This document shows positions 12,250-19,962 of a stretch of DNA of 39,848 bases, one piece after another. Position 1 is the first letter of the stretch, and each line of letters starts with the position of its first letter. The stretch is from positions 1 through 39,848 of the forward strand of contig JAZRKE010000080.1 in the NCBI GenBank assembly GCA_045646145.1, read 5' to 3'. Both the position numbers and the translations under genes were made by a program. The notes beneath the pieces are model-generated. The model did not search any database, was not told where the DNA came from, and saw only the letters and a list, made by a program, of their open reading frames with translations. The DNA is from SIG565 sp045646145 (GTDB taxonomy: Bacteria > Bacillota > Clostridia > Oscillospirales > Acutalibacteraceae).

Positions 12250-13911
12250 TTAAATATAATAATCGTCATATGTAGGCATTAACATATATTCCAGAGCCTG
12301 AGTAATTGTATCGGGAACACCTGCATCCTTTAATGAATCAATTAATTTGCTAAAATCTAATGACTGTGCCCATTCATTTTCATCCGAAGCAACATTACTG
12401 TCTGCCGGTAGAGTAATTTCAGAGGCTTCCTCGATTTTTGTAGAAATTTGGAAACCTACAAGCAGTTTCTCACCATTTACTATTTGGGCTCCAAAACTGC
12501 CCTCGTCCTCACTGCTTTCCAAGGTAATTTCAAGCGCAGGATTTGTAAGGGAAATAAGCGCACCCTCGGTAGAATCTAAGCCCATTTTTTGAAGAAGTTT
12601 CAAGGTGGGCAGAGCCTTAATTTTGCCAATAAGTTTTTCCTCGGTAAACTCAAGACTTTCAATTACAAATTTACACATTTCCTCATCCTCTACAGAGAGT
12701 GTAAATTCACCGTTTACCAAATTTTTCTCAATTTTTCCCGAACCTGAAAGTTTAAATTCATCCGAACCGATAATTTCCGCTGTAAAGGTGTTGCCTTCAA
12801 AAATTATAGCCGATGGAAATACAAGTTCTTCCTCACTGACAATCTTTCGGCCGATTATTTGATGCCTTGAATTTACAAATTCGGTAATAACAAGCGTTTC
12901 TTCCTCGGAAAATTCACCGTCTGTAATTTCTTCTATCGTTTTGTCAATATTGTCAATAAAGTCATTATAAACCTCACCGGCATTATCGATTGAACCTTTG
13001 GCTTCAAGATATGCCGCAACATCCTCAATATACTTTTTCAGTTCTTCATCGGCACGTGCCTGTTTAAGCAGCGCATCTGCTATAGCTACAGTTTCCTTCT
13101 CACTAAGCTTAATTTCAAGCGCTGTAACCTTTTGTTCGTCTTCACCGATTTTTAATGTCTCATTTAATTTAGTGGCTCCATTGACATTATCAAGCATAAC
13201 GCCAACATACCTATCAAGCATTTTATTTAACTCTTCTTCGCTTGGTAAGAGCGCCAAAAACTCTTGGTCGCAAAGATAGCCTCCCACATCGTTCAACGCG
13301 GAGCTTTCCTCATCATATGTAAGCGGTAATTTTAAATATTTATCGCTTAAATTTTTCAGTGCCACAAGACCCTCTTGGTTTTTTTGATCAATAAAGAGGT
13401 CTGCGTTTAAAACAGCCTTATCGCCTATTTTGAACGCCATATCTGTATAAGCAAGTTTACCGTTAAAATTAGTTTTTACATCAAATGCCAGGTTCTTGAG
13501 AAAATCCAACTCTATTTTCTGGGTCGGATCGGGGCTAAGTGAATCCTCAGCTAAAACAATTAATTCATCGCCCAGATTAATTTTAAACTCGCCCTGCGTA
13601 GCTGTGCCGCCCGATGCTTCATCAATAACATTGCTGTAATATTCCGAAACAACATCCGAATATGCCCCAAAGGTCTTGGTTTCAACATATTGGAAATAAT
13701 CATCCTCGGAACCAAAGGTTTTAATAACGGCACCCGAAATCAGCGAAAAATTTAGTATAACCGCTACCGCTACCACAAGCACTGCAACCGAAGCAATAAT
13801 TCCGAATAAAAGTTTTTTGTTTTTTTTCGGAGTTTTTTCTATTGCTTCACCGCAATTTTCGCAGATAAGCGCATCATTGTTAATCTCGTGCCCACATTTT
13901 TTACATAACAT
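12250..13911 (-). CDS. zinc-ribbon protein with membrane anchor and large outer domain
   Basis: 553 residues. The N-terminus is a four-Cys zinc ribbon (CKKCGHEI, then CENCGEAI), followed by a basic stretch (KKNKKLLFG) and one membrane helix, residues ~34-58 (FGIIASVAVLVVAVAVILNF). The rest is acidic and outside the membrane, alternating beta-rich and helical stretches with many Glu/Asp, and four stretches that resemble each other loosely (around KLNETLKIGEDEQKVTALEI). Topology: ribbon inside, bulk outside. Such proteins are frequent in Clostridia and have no known function. Monocistronic, with its own promoter at 14052-14080. I do not assign a role. Confidence 0.8.
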   Translation of the reverse strand: MLCKKCGHEINNDALICENCGEAIEKTPKKNKKLLFGIIASVAVLVVAVAVILNFSLISGAVIKTFGSEDDYFQYVETKTFGAYSDVVSEYYSNVIDEASGGTATQGEFKINLGDELIVLAEDSLSPDPTQKIELDFLKNLAFDVKTNFNGKLAYTDMAFKIGDKAVLNADLFIDQKNQEGLVALKNLSDKYLKLPLTYDEESSALNDVGGYLCDQEFLALLPSEEELNKMLDRYVGVMLDNVNGATKLNETLKIGEDEQKVTALEIKLSEKETVAIADALLKQARADEELKKYIEDVAAYLEAKGSIDNAGEVYNDFIDNIDKTIEEITDGEFSEEETLVITEFVNSRHQIIGRKIVSEEELVFPSAIIFEGNTFTAEIIGSDEFKLSGSGKIEKNLVNGEFTLSVEDEEMCKFVIESLEFTEEKLIGKIKALPTLKLLQKMGLDSTEGALISLTNPALEITLESSEDEGSFGAQIVNGEKLLVGFQISTKIEEASEITLPADSNVASDENEWAQSLDFSKLIDSLKDAGVPDTITQALEYMLMPTYDDYYI

Positions 13912-14051
13912 TTGTTGCCACCACAGCAGTAATTATAAATAACCGCTGTTTTTCCTTTCCCTATTGGTAAGGCGGTAAGAATAATTTAACCTACCGCACT
14001 AACTATATTTTATGCTTGTGTTAAGTTAGGGACAAATTTATATTATTTGTT

Positions 14052-14080
14052 ATTATAGCATTCCTTGATATAATTAGCAA
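14052..14080 (-). promoter_or_regulatory. promoter of the zinc-ribbon gene
   Basis: On the minus strand TTGCTA (14080-14075), a 17-base spacer and TATAAT (14057-14052). The leader would be ~135 bases. The gap 13912-14189 otherwise holds only the terminator at 14147-14173. Confidence 0.7.
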
Positions 14081-14146
14081 GATAAAAACAAAAATAGGTT
14101 TTTATATCTCTAATGTATTAATATCCGTTTGCCAAAATGTAAGAAA

Positions 14147-14173
14147 CCGCCTGCATTTTAATAATACAGGCGG
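14147..14173. terminator. terminator of the effector/immunity-like operon
   Basis: CCGCCTG (14147-14153) pairs with CAGGCGG (14167-14173), with extra AT pairs inside. It lies 17 bases behind the last gene of the minus-strand operon. The T-tract is short. Confidence 0.6.
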
Positions 14174-14189
14174 AATAGGTTTTTGAAAC

Positions 14190-14603
14190 TTAATTTTCCT
14201 TTATTGATTTTATTATATGATAAATGAATGCAGTTATTGATGCTCCCATTAACGAAAATATTACAGGATATACAGAAAAAATCAAAATGCTTATCCAATT
14301 GTCAAGTTCTTTATCAACTATCAAGTTGGTACACAAAAAATATATACAAGTGATTAAATATAAAATTAACAGGGGAACCAATATTTTCTCTGTTTTAATA
14401 AATGATAAACAACCGTATATCAAAGAGTATAATGGTATACCAAAAATAAGATACAACGCTTCTAAATCAAATTGTATATAACCCCCACCGGTTTCATATA
14501 AATCCGCATAAACGTTAGATAAGAACATACCAATAACCATTATTACACCTAACAAAATACAAAACCAATATTTCCTCGAAAAATTCAAAAACCTTTTTTT
14601 CAT
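14190..14603 (-). CDS. small four-helix membrane protein B
   Basis: 137 residues with four hydrophobic segments: ~12-31 (YWFCILLGVIMVIGMFLSNV), ~47-66, ~73-94 (KILVPLLILYLITCIYFLC) and ~103-130. A basic N-terminus (MKKRFLNFSRK) points inward. No family recognised. It starts 2 bases after the stop of the soluble gene B (14606), the same order as the pair upstream. A bacterial immunity protein that sits in the membrane is one reading; the evidence is operon position only. The very low G+C and Ile/Phe-rich content match the rest of this operon rather than the housekeeping genes. Confidence 0.6.
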   Translation of the reverse strand: MKKRFLNFSRKYWFCILLGVIMVIGMFLSNVYADLYETGGGYIQFDLEALYLIFGIPLYSLIYGCLSFIKTEKILVPLLILYLITCIYFLCTNLIVDKELDNWISILIFSVYPVIFSLMGASITAFIYHIIKSIKEN

Positions 14604-14605
14604 AA

Positions 14606-14932
14606 TTATTCTCCTAAAAATTCAATCGTTTTTTCTATAACTGGAGTTCTGTGTGGGATTTTAGAATGCAAAAGAGCGTCACCAAATAACCATTCCATAA
14701 TGGCTTCCCAAACGAAAATTTCTCCACCATTGCCACCATTGGTATCAACATCAACAAAAATTTTTTCCATTTGAATGCGAGGTGCTGGTGGAGTATTTTG
14801 ATTATCACCAACCCAACTTACATAAACAGGGGACAATCTAAAAACAAATGAAAGAGAGATTTTTAACCATTCATAGTGTCCTATGTGTTCCTCGGTGTTT
14901 TCAGAATATAAAATCAAGTTTAATATTACCAT
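14606..14932 (-). CDS. unknown soluble protein B, paralogue of 15405-15725
   Basis: 108 residues. From about residue 39 it parallels the product of 15405-15725: the shared blocks are RIQMEKI followed by V/I-DVDT and GGN, then LHSK-PHRT, a V-I-K stretch and a closing L-(G/D)-E. The N-terminal third (HYEWLKISLSFVFRLSPVYV) differs. The ATG overlaps the end of the upstream membrane gene by 7 bases, with AAGGGA immediately in front, so expression is coupled. No signal peptide. I cannot name the family; small soluble proteins in such tandem arrays are often immunity proteins or orphan toxin tails, but the sequence does not tell which. Confidence 0.5.
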   Translation of the reverse strand: MVILNLILYSENTEEHIGHYEWLKISLSFVFRLSPVYVSWVGDNQNTPPAPRIQMEKIFVDVDTNGGNGGEIFVWEAIMEWLFGDALLHSKIPHRTPVIEKTIEFLGE

Positions 14933-15393
14933 TCCCTTTTTTCACTATCTTCATCAATGATATTTTTCTTTTTTATAATGAAATTTGTGAAAAAGCAAGT
15001 TATTAAAAAAATCAAAATAGAAATAATTACAAGTGCGAAATATGCTACTACAATTATACTTAAACCCATAGCATCTCGAAAGAATGAAAACACCTCAAAT
15101 AACTTCAATACAATCATGAATAATATCCCTTGATAAAAATTCAATAAAAAAAACTGTGCAATTGATGTTATGATTCTATTGCTATATTTTTTTGATTTAA
15201 TTCCGATTATTATAGAAAAAACAACATAATAAATAACAAATAAGAACCCTGTTATTTTTAAATTATCCGTTTCTAACGCTATAGAGCCTATCGGTTCAAA
15301 TAAAATCATTGTTAAAAGTAAAATCTGTGGTAAAGTTGTAATTATAAGCACTTTTTTTAAGAATTTTTTCTGTTGATTTTTACTTGATTTCAT
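14926..15393 (-). CDS. small four-helix membrane protein A
   Basis: 155 residues, four hydrophobic segments: ~14-32 (VLIITTLPQILLLTMILF), ~46-64 (ITGFLFVIYYVVFSIIIG), ~78-100 and ~112-140 (IIVVAYFALVIISILIFLIT). Lys-rich ends (KSSKNQQKKFLKK and KKKNIIDEDSEKREW) fit an even number of crossings with both ends inside. A clear AAAGGAGAAAT site precedes the ATG. It lies 11 bases behind the soluble gene A. No homology recognised; same soluble-then-membrane order as the second pair. Confidence 0.6.
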   Translation of the reverse strand: MKSSKNQQKKFLKKVLIITTLPQILLLTMILFEPIGSIALETDNLKITGFLFVIYYVVFSIIIGIKSKKYSNRIITSIAQFFLLNFYQGILFMIVLKLFEVFSFFRDAMGLSIIVVAYFALVIISILIFLITCFFTNFIIKKKNIIDEDSEKREW

Positions 15394-15404
15394 ATATTTC
15401 TCCT

Positions 15405-15725
15405 TTATTCATCTAAATAGCTACATACTTTTTGTACGATACAAGTTCTATGAGGTGCCTTACTATGTAACCTATCAAGAAGAGAATTGCCACCGTCAGT
15501 GTCAACATCAATATAAATCTTTTCCATTTGGATTCTTTTGTTAGGCGAAGTGTTTCCATCTTCGGTCCATCCAATTTGACTTAAAAAGCCGACCATATTA
15601 TCGCCAACATTTTTAACATCCATAGGGGTAGTAATACCTAATACTTTTTTGTATATTGATTTATTCCTCATATAATCAACAATCTGTTGATAGGTTGTAA
15701 AAGTAGTTGGCAAATTAATAGGCAC
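15405..15725 (-). CDS. unknown soluble protein A, paralogue of 14606-14932
   Basis: 106 residues from a GTG at 15725, but no ribosome site stands before it and the frame is open 14 codons further (TASAFHTNDV) to a stop, with no ATG. It may be a cut-off C-terminal piece of a longer protein. The last ~55 residues parallel protein B: RIQMEKIYIDVDTDGGN, then LHSKAPHRT, ending CSYLDE. The first half has YQQIVDYMRNKSIYKKVLGI. Not recognised. Its neighbour downstream is a membrane protein, as for paralogue B. An orphan effector tail with its immunity protein is a possible reading. Confidence 0.5.
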   Translation of the reverse strand: MPINLPTTFTTYQQIVDYMRNKSIYKKVLGITTPMDVKNVGDNMVGFLSQIGWTEDGNTSPNKRIQMEKIYIDVDTDGGNSLLDRLHSKAPHRTCIVQKVCSYLDE

Positions 15726-15789
15726 ATCATTAGTATGAAATGCGGATGCGGTTTATCATTACTCTACTATAAGATTTTTTATATAACGC

Positions 15790-16404
15790 TTATTTTACTC
15801 CTTGCGGACGTATATCATACCAACCATATCCCAATTTAACAACTTCAACATATTCATACTTATTCCAAAGTTCATTTATGTATTTGTATGGTTTTTCTCC
15901 ACCAGTATATGTAATTATTCTGGGTGAATACTCACTACATGGAAAAAACACATAATCAGGATATTTTTCATCTAGTTCGATAAAATCAAACCCCCGCTCC
16001 GGAAAACTCAATAAGCATGATTTAACTTCTTCCCAATTACACGTATCGGGTTTGTACACATCATAAATTATATTAGGATATAAACTTCCTTTTTTTACAA
16101 AATGAATGCCGTCGGATGATTTGGCATTGATGCTATCCGCATCATATTCACTGTAAAAATCCGGTGTTTTGTCTACAAAACATTTAATTTCGTTAACCAA
16201 GATTTCAAAATTATTCTTATGTTCATCAAAATCATCATAATTGTGATAATAGTAACCCTTTATTTTAAAAATAGTAGAAAGCAAATAATAATCTAATCGA
16301 AAACGGATAGAGCATAGAAAAGAAAAACTACACAATATTAATATACTTGAAAGTACAATTGCAATTAATTTTCTTGGCTTTTTATTGTTAATCTTTCTTT
16401 CCAT
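15790..16404 (-). CDS. membrane-anchored protein of unknown function
   Basis: 204 residues from ATG 16404, placed 9 bases behind AGGAGG; an in-frame ATG at 16452 would overlap the upstream gene and lacks a site. Basic N-terminus (ERKINNKKPRKL), then one membrane helix at ~residues 13-32 (IAIVLSSILILCSFSFLCSI), then an outer domain of ~165 residues rich in Tyr, Asp and Glu (GYYYHNYDDFDEHKNNFEIL, and LGYGWYDIRPQG near the end). No family recognised. Directly behind the Ig-like effector candidate, it is the best placed gene to be that protein's immunity partner, an inference from order only. Confidence 0.55.
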   Translation of the reverse strand: MERKINNKKPRKLIAIVLSSILILCSFSFLCSIRFRLDYYLLSTIFKIKGYYYHNYDDFDEHKNNFEILVNEIKCFVDKTPDFYSEYDADSINAKSSDGIHFVKKGSLYPNIIYDVYKPDTCNWEEVKSCLLSFPERGFDFIELDEKYPDYVFFPCSEYSPRIITYTGGEKPYKYINELWNKYEYVEVVKLGYGWYDIRPQGVK

Positions 16405-16417
16405 AAAATGTTTCCTC

Positions 16418-17785
16418 CTATATTTCACCTGAAAACGATTCTTCGATTTCAATCACCGTAACAAAAGGTTTGGGATGGATATTTGTATTTAAATTGTTAT
16501 AATGCTGTAAAATAAACCAGTTTTTAAATCCATTCATATCTCCCACTATACCAGCAAATCCATCTTTGTTTAAGTCAGCAACATCTAACCCAAAATGGTC
16601 GTAATATGTTATTTTCATTTTTCCAGAATATGAATTACCAACTAAGTTGTACGATAATATTTCAATTTTTGCACCTTGTAAAGAATCTATACAAATTTTA
16701 AAACCTTTAAACATATCATCAAATACAGGTAACTTTATTCCCATACTATCGGCCATTGCGACAAACGGATGCGATTTTCTCAAGTCTTTATCATGTCTTA
16801 TCGATGGGTTATATTTTAAATTGCAAATACTTCCGTTGAAATTTTTCAAGCATCGATTAAGTGCAGTTTTATTTTTGTTAATATAATCTTCTGATTCAGA
16901 ATGACTTTTCACTTGTTCTGTTAAATCGGAATTAGAGTATAAATTATAGCCATCGCACATTCCATAGAAATTATCATCTGTTTCGTTCATAAAATGATTG
17001 ATCATATCTTTGATTATAGGTTCGAATGTTTTATTTGCAAAGTAAGTTGTAGTCATATCTACAAGTGAATTTTTTCTATCACTAACAGAAATTTCTTGAC
17101 CATTTTTTTCAAACATATTATCACCGATTGATGAAACATTTTGTTTGATTTCTTGTTTAGACCAATGATTATAAAGCATATCCTCACGAATTTCTTCGGT
17201 AGCATTTTCAATATCCGGATTAAACCATTTTACCTCGGTATCACGTGTTTGATAAATTAATAGCGGATTTACTGTAACTACGCAACACGCTGAATACCCA
17301 CCATCAACAGTACAAGCAGTAATCGTTGCGATACCGGCTTTTTTAGCTGTTACTTTACCGCTATAAGTATTAACCTCTGCAACACTATCGTCACTGCTAC
17401 ACCAAGTAACCGTTTGGTTTGTAGCGTTTGACGGATAAACGGTTTCACAAAGATAATTAGTATCGCCTACATTCATAGTGAGACTAGTAGGACATACCTC
17501 TATGCCTGTTACAGCTATGGGTGCGGTTACGGTTACGTCAATATAATCCTTCTTACCGCTACCATCAGTAGCCTCGGCATAAACTTTTGTTTTGCCAGTG
17601 TTTACTCCGTAAATATATCCTGTGGTTTCATTTACGCTTACAATAGAATTCTCAATACTGTACCATCTAACTTCTGCACATTCAGGACAGTTTGAAGATA
17701 TACTAGCGTATGCTTCATAATACCATTGTCCTTTTGTAATAGTTGCACTGCTTGGATATACAGTAACTGAATTTACATATGACAT
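16418..17785 (-). CDS. bacterial Ig-like protein with DUF3289-like C-terminus
   Basis: 455 residues, clear AAGGAGGAAAA site. It starts directly with a Big_2-type Ig domain (VNSVTVYPSSATITKGQWYY to ~residue 90), followed by a second one (VTGIEVCPTSLTMNVGDTNY, then VTAKKAGIATITACTVDGG, to ~residue 175). The C-terminal ~280 residues are different: DNFYGMCDGYNLYSNSDL, FKGFKICIDSLQGAKIEIL, and a tail with YYDHFGLD, FKNWFILQHYNN and KPFVTVIEIEE that resembles DUF3289, a domain seen at the ends of polymorphic toxins. There is no signal peptide although Ig domains usually act outside the cell. Possible secreted effector; the DUF3289 match is by eye. Confidence 0.7.
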   Translation of the reverse strand: MSYVNSVTVYPSSATITKGQWYYEAYASISSNCPECAEVRWYSIENSIVSVNETTGYIYGVNTGKTKVYAEATDGSGKKDYIDVTVTAPIAVTGIEVCPTSLTMNVGDTNYLCETVYPSNATNQTVTWCSSDDSVAEVNTYSGKVTAKKAGIATITACTVDGGYSACCVVTVNPLLIYQTRDTEVKWFNPDIENATEEIREDMLYNHWSKQEIKQNVSSIGDNMFEKNGQEISVSDRKNSLVDMTTTYFANKTFEPIIKDMINHFMNETDDNFYGMCDGYNLYSNSDLTEQVKSHSESEDYINKNKTALNRCLKNFNGSICNLKYNPSIRHDKDLRKSHPFVAMADSMGIKLPVFDDMFKGFKICIDSLQGAKIEILSYNLVGNSYSGKMKITYYDHFGLDVADLNKDGFAGIVGDMNGFKNWFILQHYNNLNTNIHPKPFVTVIEIEESFSGEI

Positions 17786-17812
17786 TCTTTTTTCCTCCTT
17801 ATTATATCAAAT

Positions 17813-18625
17813 TTAAAACATCTTTTCAATGATAACCTTTTCATTTCTTACAAGGTTAATATTGAATGCGGTTTCTGCGCCATTATTATCATCATCAATA
17901 GGGTGGCAGTTTTTACCGTACTGCCAAACTGCTATATCTTTACGCTTTATACCCGAAGGTGCATAAGGCATCCAGTTATCGGGATGAATTAGGTGAGTTG
18001 TGGTCATACTGTCGTATTCTGCGAGGGTGGGAGCCACTGCCCATACAAGACACTGCTGGAAGATCTCCCGATCCGTTTGAAGACCTCTACTAAATTCACG
18101 GTCAAAATCAAACCCTGCATCAGTATTTGCCTTGAATGCAGGAGTATATCCTGACTCAATAAGTTCTTCTGCAAAGCCTCTTAAATAATTTCGACTTGCA
18201 GATTCTTCACCAATGTCAAGAAACAGCGCACTGCCTTGAGAGATTTCTAAATCAAAGGCTAATGCTACTGCAATTTCTCCGGCGGAGTTGCCCTGCTCCT
18301 CGGTCTGTTTTTCACCAGAATCAACATATGTAGCAGCGATTTTACATCCTTTAGAATGAATAAAGTCTATTTCATCCTTAGTCAATGCGTTTTCACCTAA
18401 AAGGTTTCTGCCCCAAAAGTTGGGATGAACTTTATTGCGAATTACCCATTCAAACATTGAAATATTGTTTTGAAGAATGTCATTCGCTTGGATTTGGGAA
18501 TCCACACCGAACAACAGTCTTTCTACGGGCACTGCCTCCTCGGCTGTTTTTGTTTTGGGCCCAACAGCGGCAACCCTTGAAGCCTCAGCTAAAGCCTTGG
18601 CGTGTTTAGCATTTTTACATGCCAT
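17813..18625 (-). CDS. DUF1906 (Rv2525c-like) glycoside-hydrolase-like protein
   Basis: 270 residues, AGAGGT site before the ATG. After an Ala/Lys-rich N-terminus of ~40 residues (NAKHAKALAEASRVAAVGPK) the DUF1906 TIM-barrel pattern begins: LLFGVDSQIQAN with the expected Asp, NFWGRNLLGENALTKDEIDF, GCKIAATYVDSGEKQTEEQG, GSALFLDIGEE (acidic active-site region), SGYTPAFKANTDAG and DIAVWQYGKNCHPIDDDNNG. Members are related to cell-wall lysozyme-like hydrolases. No signal peptide or Tat motif is visible, which is odd for a wall-active enzyme. First gene of the seven-gene operon; it may serve to move or release the Ig-like protein encoded next, or act as an effector itself. Confidence 0.8.
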   Translation of the reverse strand: MACKNAKHAKALAEASRVAAVGPKTKTAEEAVPVERLLFGVDSQIQANDILQNNISMFEWVIRNKVHPNFWGRNLLGENALTKDEIDFIHSKGCKIAATYVDSGEKQTEEQGNSAGEIAVALAFDLEISQGSALFLDIGEESASRNYLRGFAEELIESGYTPAFKANTDAGFDFDREFSRGLQTDREIFQQCLVWAVAPTLAEYDSMTTTHLIHPDNWMPYAPSGIKRKDIAVWQYGKNCHPIDDDNNGAETAFNINLVRNEKVIIEKMF

Positions 18626-18675
18626 AATTTTTTACCTCTTTTCATAAAATTTTTTGTTTAGAGTTCAAACTCTTT

Positions 18676-18698
18676 TGTAACGTTACAATCACATTATA
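18676..18698 (-). promoter_or_regulatory. promoter -10 and palindrome before the DUF1906 operon
   Basis: TATAAT on the minus strand at 18698-18693, no good -35 box. Immediately downstream, TGTAACGTTACA (18676-18687) is a perfect 12-base palindrome and would sit over the start region: a candidate operator. Confidence 0.45.
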
Positions 18699-18703
18699 AA
18701 AAC

Positions 18704-18728
18704 AAACCCTGACAGTTTTTGTCAGGGT
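18704..18728. terminator. hairpin upstream of the DUF1906 operon
   Basis: AACCCTGACA pairs with TGTCAGGGTT around a 5-base loop, with A/T runs on both outer sides. It insulates the operon from transcripts coming from the ZIP side. Confidence 0.65.
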
Positions 18729-18767
18729 TAAAAAATATTTTTAAAAAAATTTTAGACTTAATAAATG

Positions 18768-19018
18768 CAAAAAACAGACCTCAAAGCAGAAAAATTTCTG
18801 TTTTAAGGTCTGTTTTACACTTTTTGTTTAAAATAAATTTCACAAATTTAAGGTATGACAAAAATCATACCGACACATTAAAAATCATACCAAAGAAAAT
18901 ACAGTTAAAAACTTTGTTTTTAAGAAGTAAAACCGCCGAAAGTATGACGGTTATTCCTGCCTTAACTTATTTTTTAAATAAAATAAGTTAAGATTAGCAT
19001 GCTTTTGTCCCTATTGTA
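18768..19018 (-). ncRNA. possible structured small RNA
   Basis: No reading frame stands out between the ZIP gene and the DUF1906 operon (18729-19098). On the minus strand a TACAAT -10 (19018-19013, weak -35) is followed by a 13-bp stem (18992-18961), an AACCG/CGGTT hairpin, AAAAAC/GTTTTT, a GGTATGA/TCATACC hairpin with two possible partners (18852-18891), and finally a strong terminator: AAACAGACCT (18772-18781) with AGGTCTGTTT (18806-18815) and six T. This is the layout of a ~240-base non-coding RNA, but it might be decayed sequence. Confidence 0.35.
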
Positions 19019-19098
19019 GCACAAGCATACCATAAAACATAGAATAAAGCAATGTTCTGACACTACAATTATTATTACAGTTTTGTAATCTTTATTGT

Positions 19099-19851
19099 TT
19101 AAGCAAACAGTACATCACTTATAAGCATCACCGAAAATCCCACGAGCAGCGCAAAGGTCGCTCCCCTCTGAGAGCCGTGGGCGTGGGTTTCGGGTATCAT
19201 TTCATCGCTTATAACATAGAGCATTGTGCCACCCGCAAAGGAAAGTGCAAAGGGCAAAATAAAGGTTGCAACACTCACCGCAAAATAGCCTATAAGTGTG
19301 CCTATCACCTCAATAAGTCCCGTTGCGGCGGCAATTAAAAAGGTCTTTTTAGGGCTAACTCCACTTGATAGCATCGGCGCAATAATTACCATTCCCTCAG
19401 GGATATTCTGCAAGGCTATTCCCCCTGCTATCAGCAGTGCCTGAGCATTATTTCCCGAGCCGAATCCGACACCTGCCGCAATACCCTCAGGCAGATTATG
19501 AATTGCGATTGCCATAACAAAAAGCAATACCTTATTTAAGTTGGTAGCCCCGTGCTCCTCGGTATCGGGACCTACAAGACGGTGAAGGTGCGGCACCAGT
19601 TTATCGATTAAATTGATGCTCAGCGCCCCTGTGAAAATACCTGCAACGGTGATAAGCAGCGCCCATTCCCCGCCGTAATCAAGACTTGGCAGAATAAGAC
19701 CTAATACCGCCGCCGCGAGCATTACACCCGCCGCGAAAGACAGAATTATATCGGAAAATTTATGCGATAATTTTTTGAAAATAAAGCCGAGTAACGAACC
19801 GAGAAGCGTCGATAAGCCAACACCGAGAGCCGTAAGTAAAACCATTTGCAT
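19099..19851 (-). CDS. ZIP family divalent metal transporter
   Basis: 250 residues with about eight membrane segments. The two metal-site motifs of ZIP proteins are present: AIHNLPEGIAAGVGFG in helix 4 and GIALQNIPEGMVIIAPM in helix 5; the short His-containing loop (VPHLHRLVGPDTEEHG) lies before helix 4. It imports zinc or a similar ion (ZupT/GufA type). AGGTGG stands 8 bases before the ATG. Likely monocistronic and divergent from the ribonuclease gene at 19963. Metal specificity cannot be read from sequence. Confidence 0.92.
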   Translation of the reverse strand: MQMVLLTALGVGLSTLLGSLLGFIFKKLSHKFSDIILSFAAGVMLAAAVLGLILPSLDYGGEWALLITVAGIFTGALSINLIDKLVPHLHRLVGPDTEEHGATNLNKVLLFVMAIAIHNLPEGIAAGVGFGSGNNAQALLIAGGIALQNIPEGMVIIAPMLSSGVSPKKTFLIAAATGLIEVIGTLIGYFAVSVATFILPFALSFAGGTMLYVISDEMIPETHAHGSQRGATFALLVGFSVMLISDVLFA

Positions 19852-19962
19852 ATTTTCGCCACCTTTCTTATATTTAATATATCATAAATCGAAAAAAATT
19901 TCCATATATCTTGAAATGTTCATATATTTTTAGGTATAATGTAATTGTTAGGAGGTAAGAAT

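Noticed and set aside
12605..13279. Plus-strand open frames opposite the zinc-ribbon gene
   Set aside because: Ser-rich shadow translations without ribosome sites; the minus-strand gene has clear domains.
15790..16452. Longer start for the membrane-anchored protein at 16452
   Set aside because: It would overlap the Ig-like gene by 35 bases and lacks a ribosome site, whereas ATG 16404 has AGGAGG at good distance.
18852..18891. Repeated TCATACC units that might suggest a CRISPR-like array
   Set aside because: Only two direct copies with one inverted copy, 7 bases long and unevenly spaced; better explained as competing hairpin arms.
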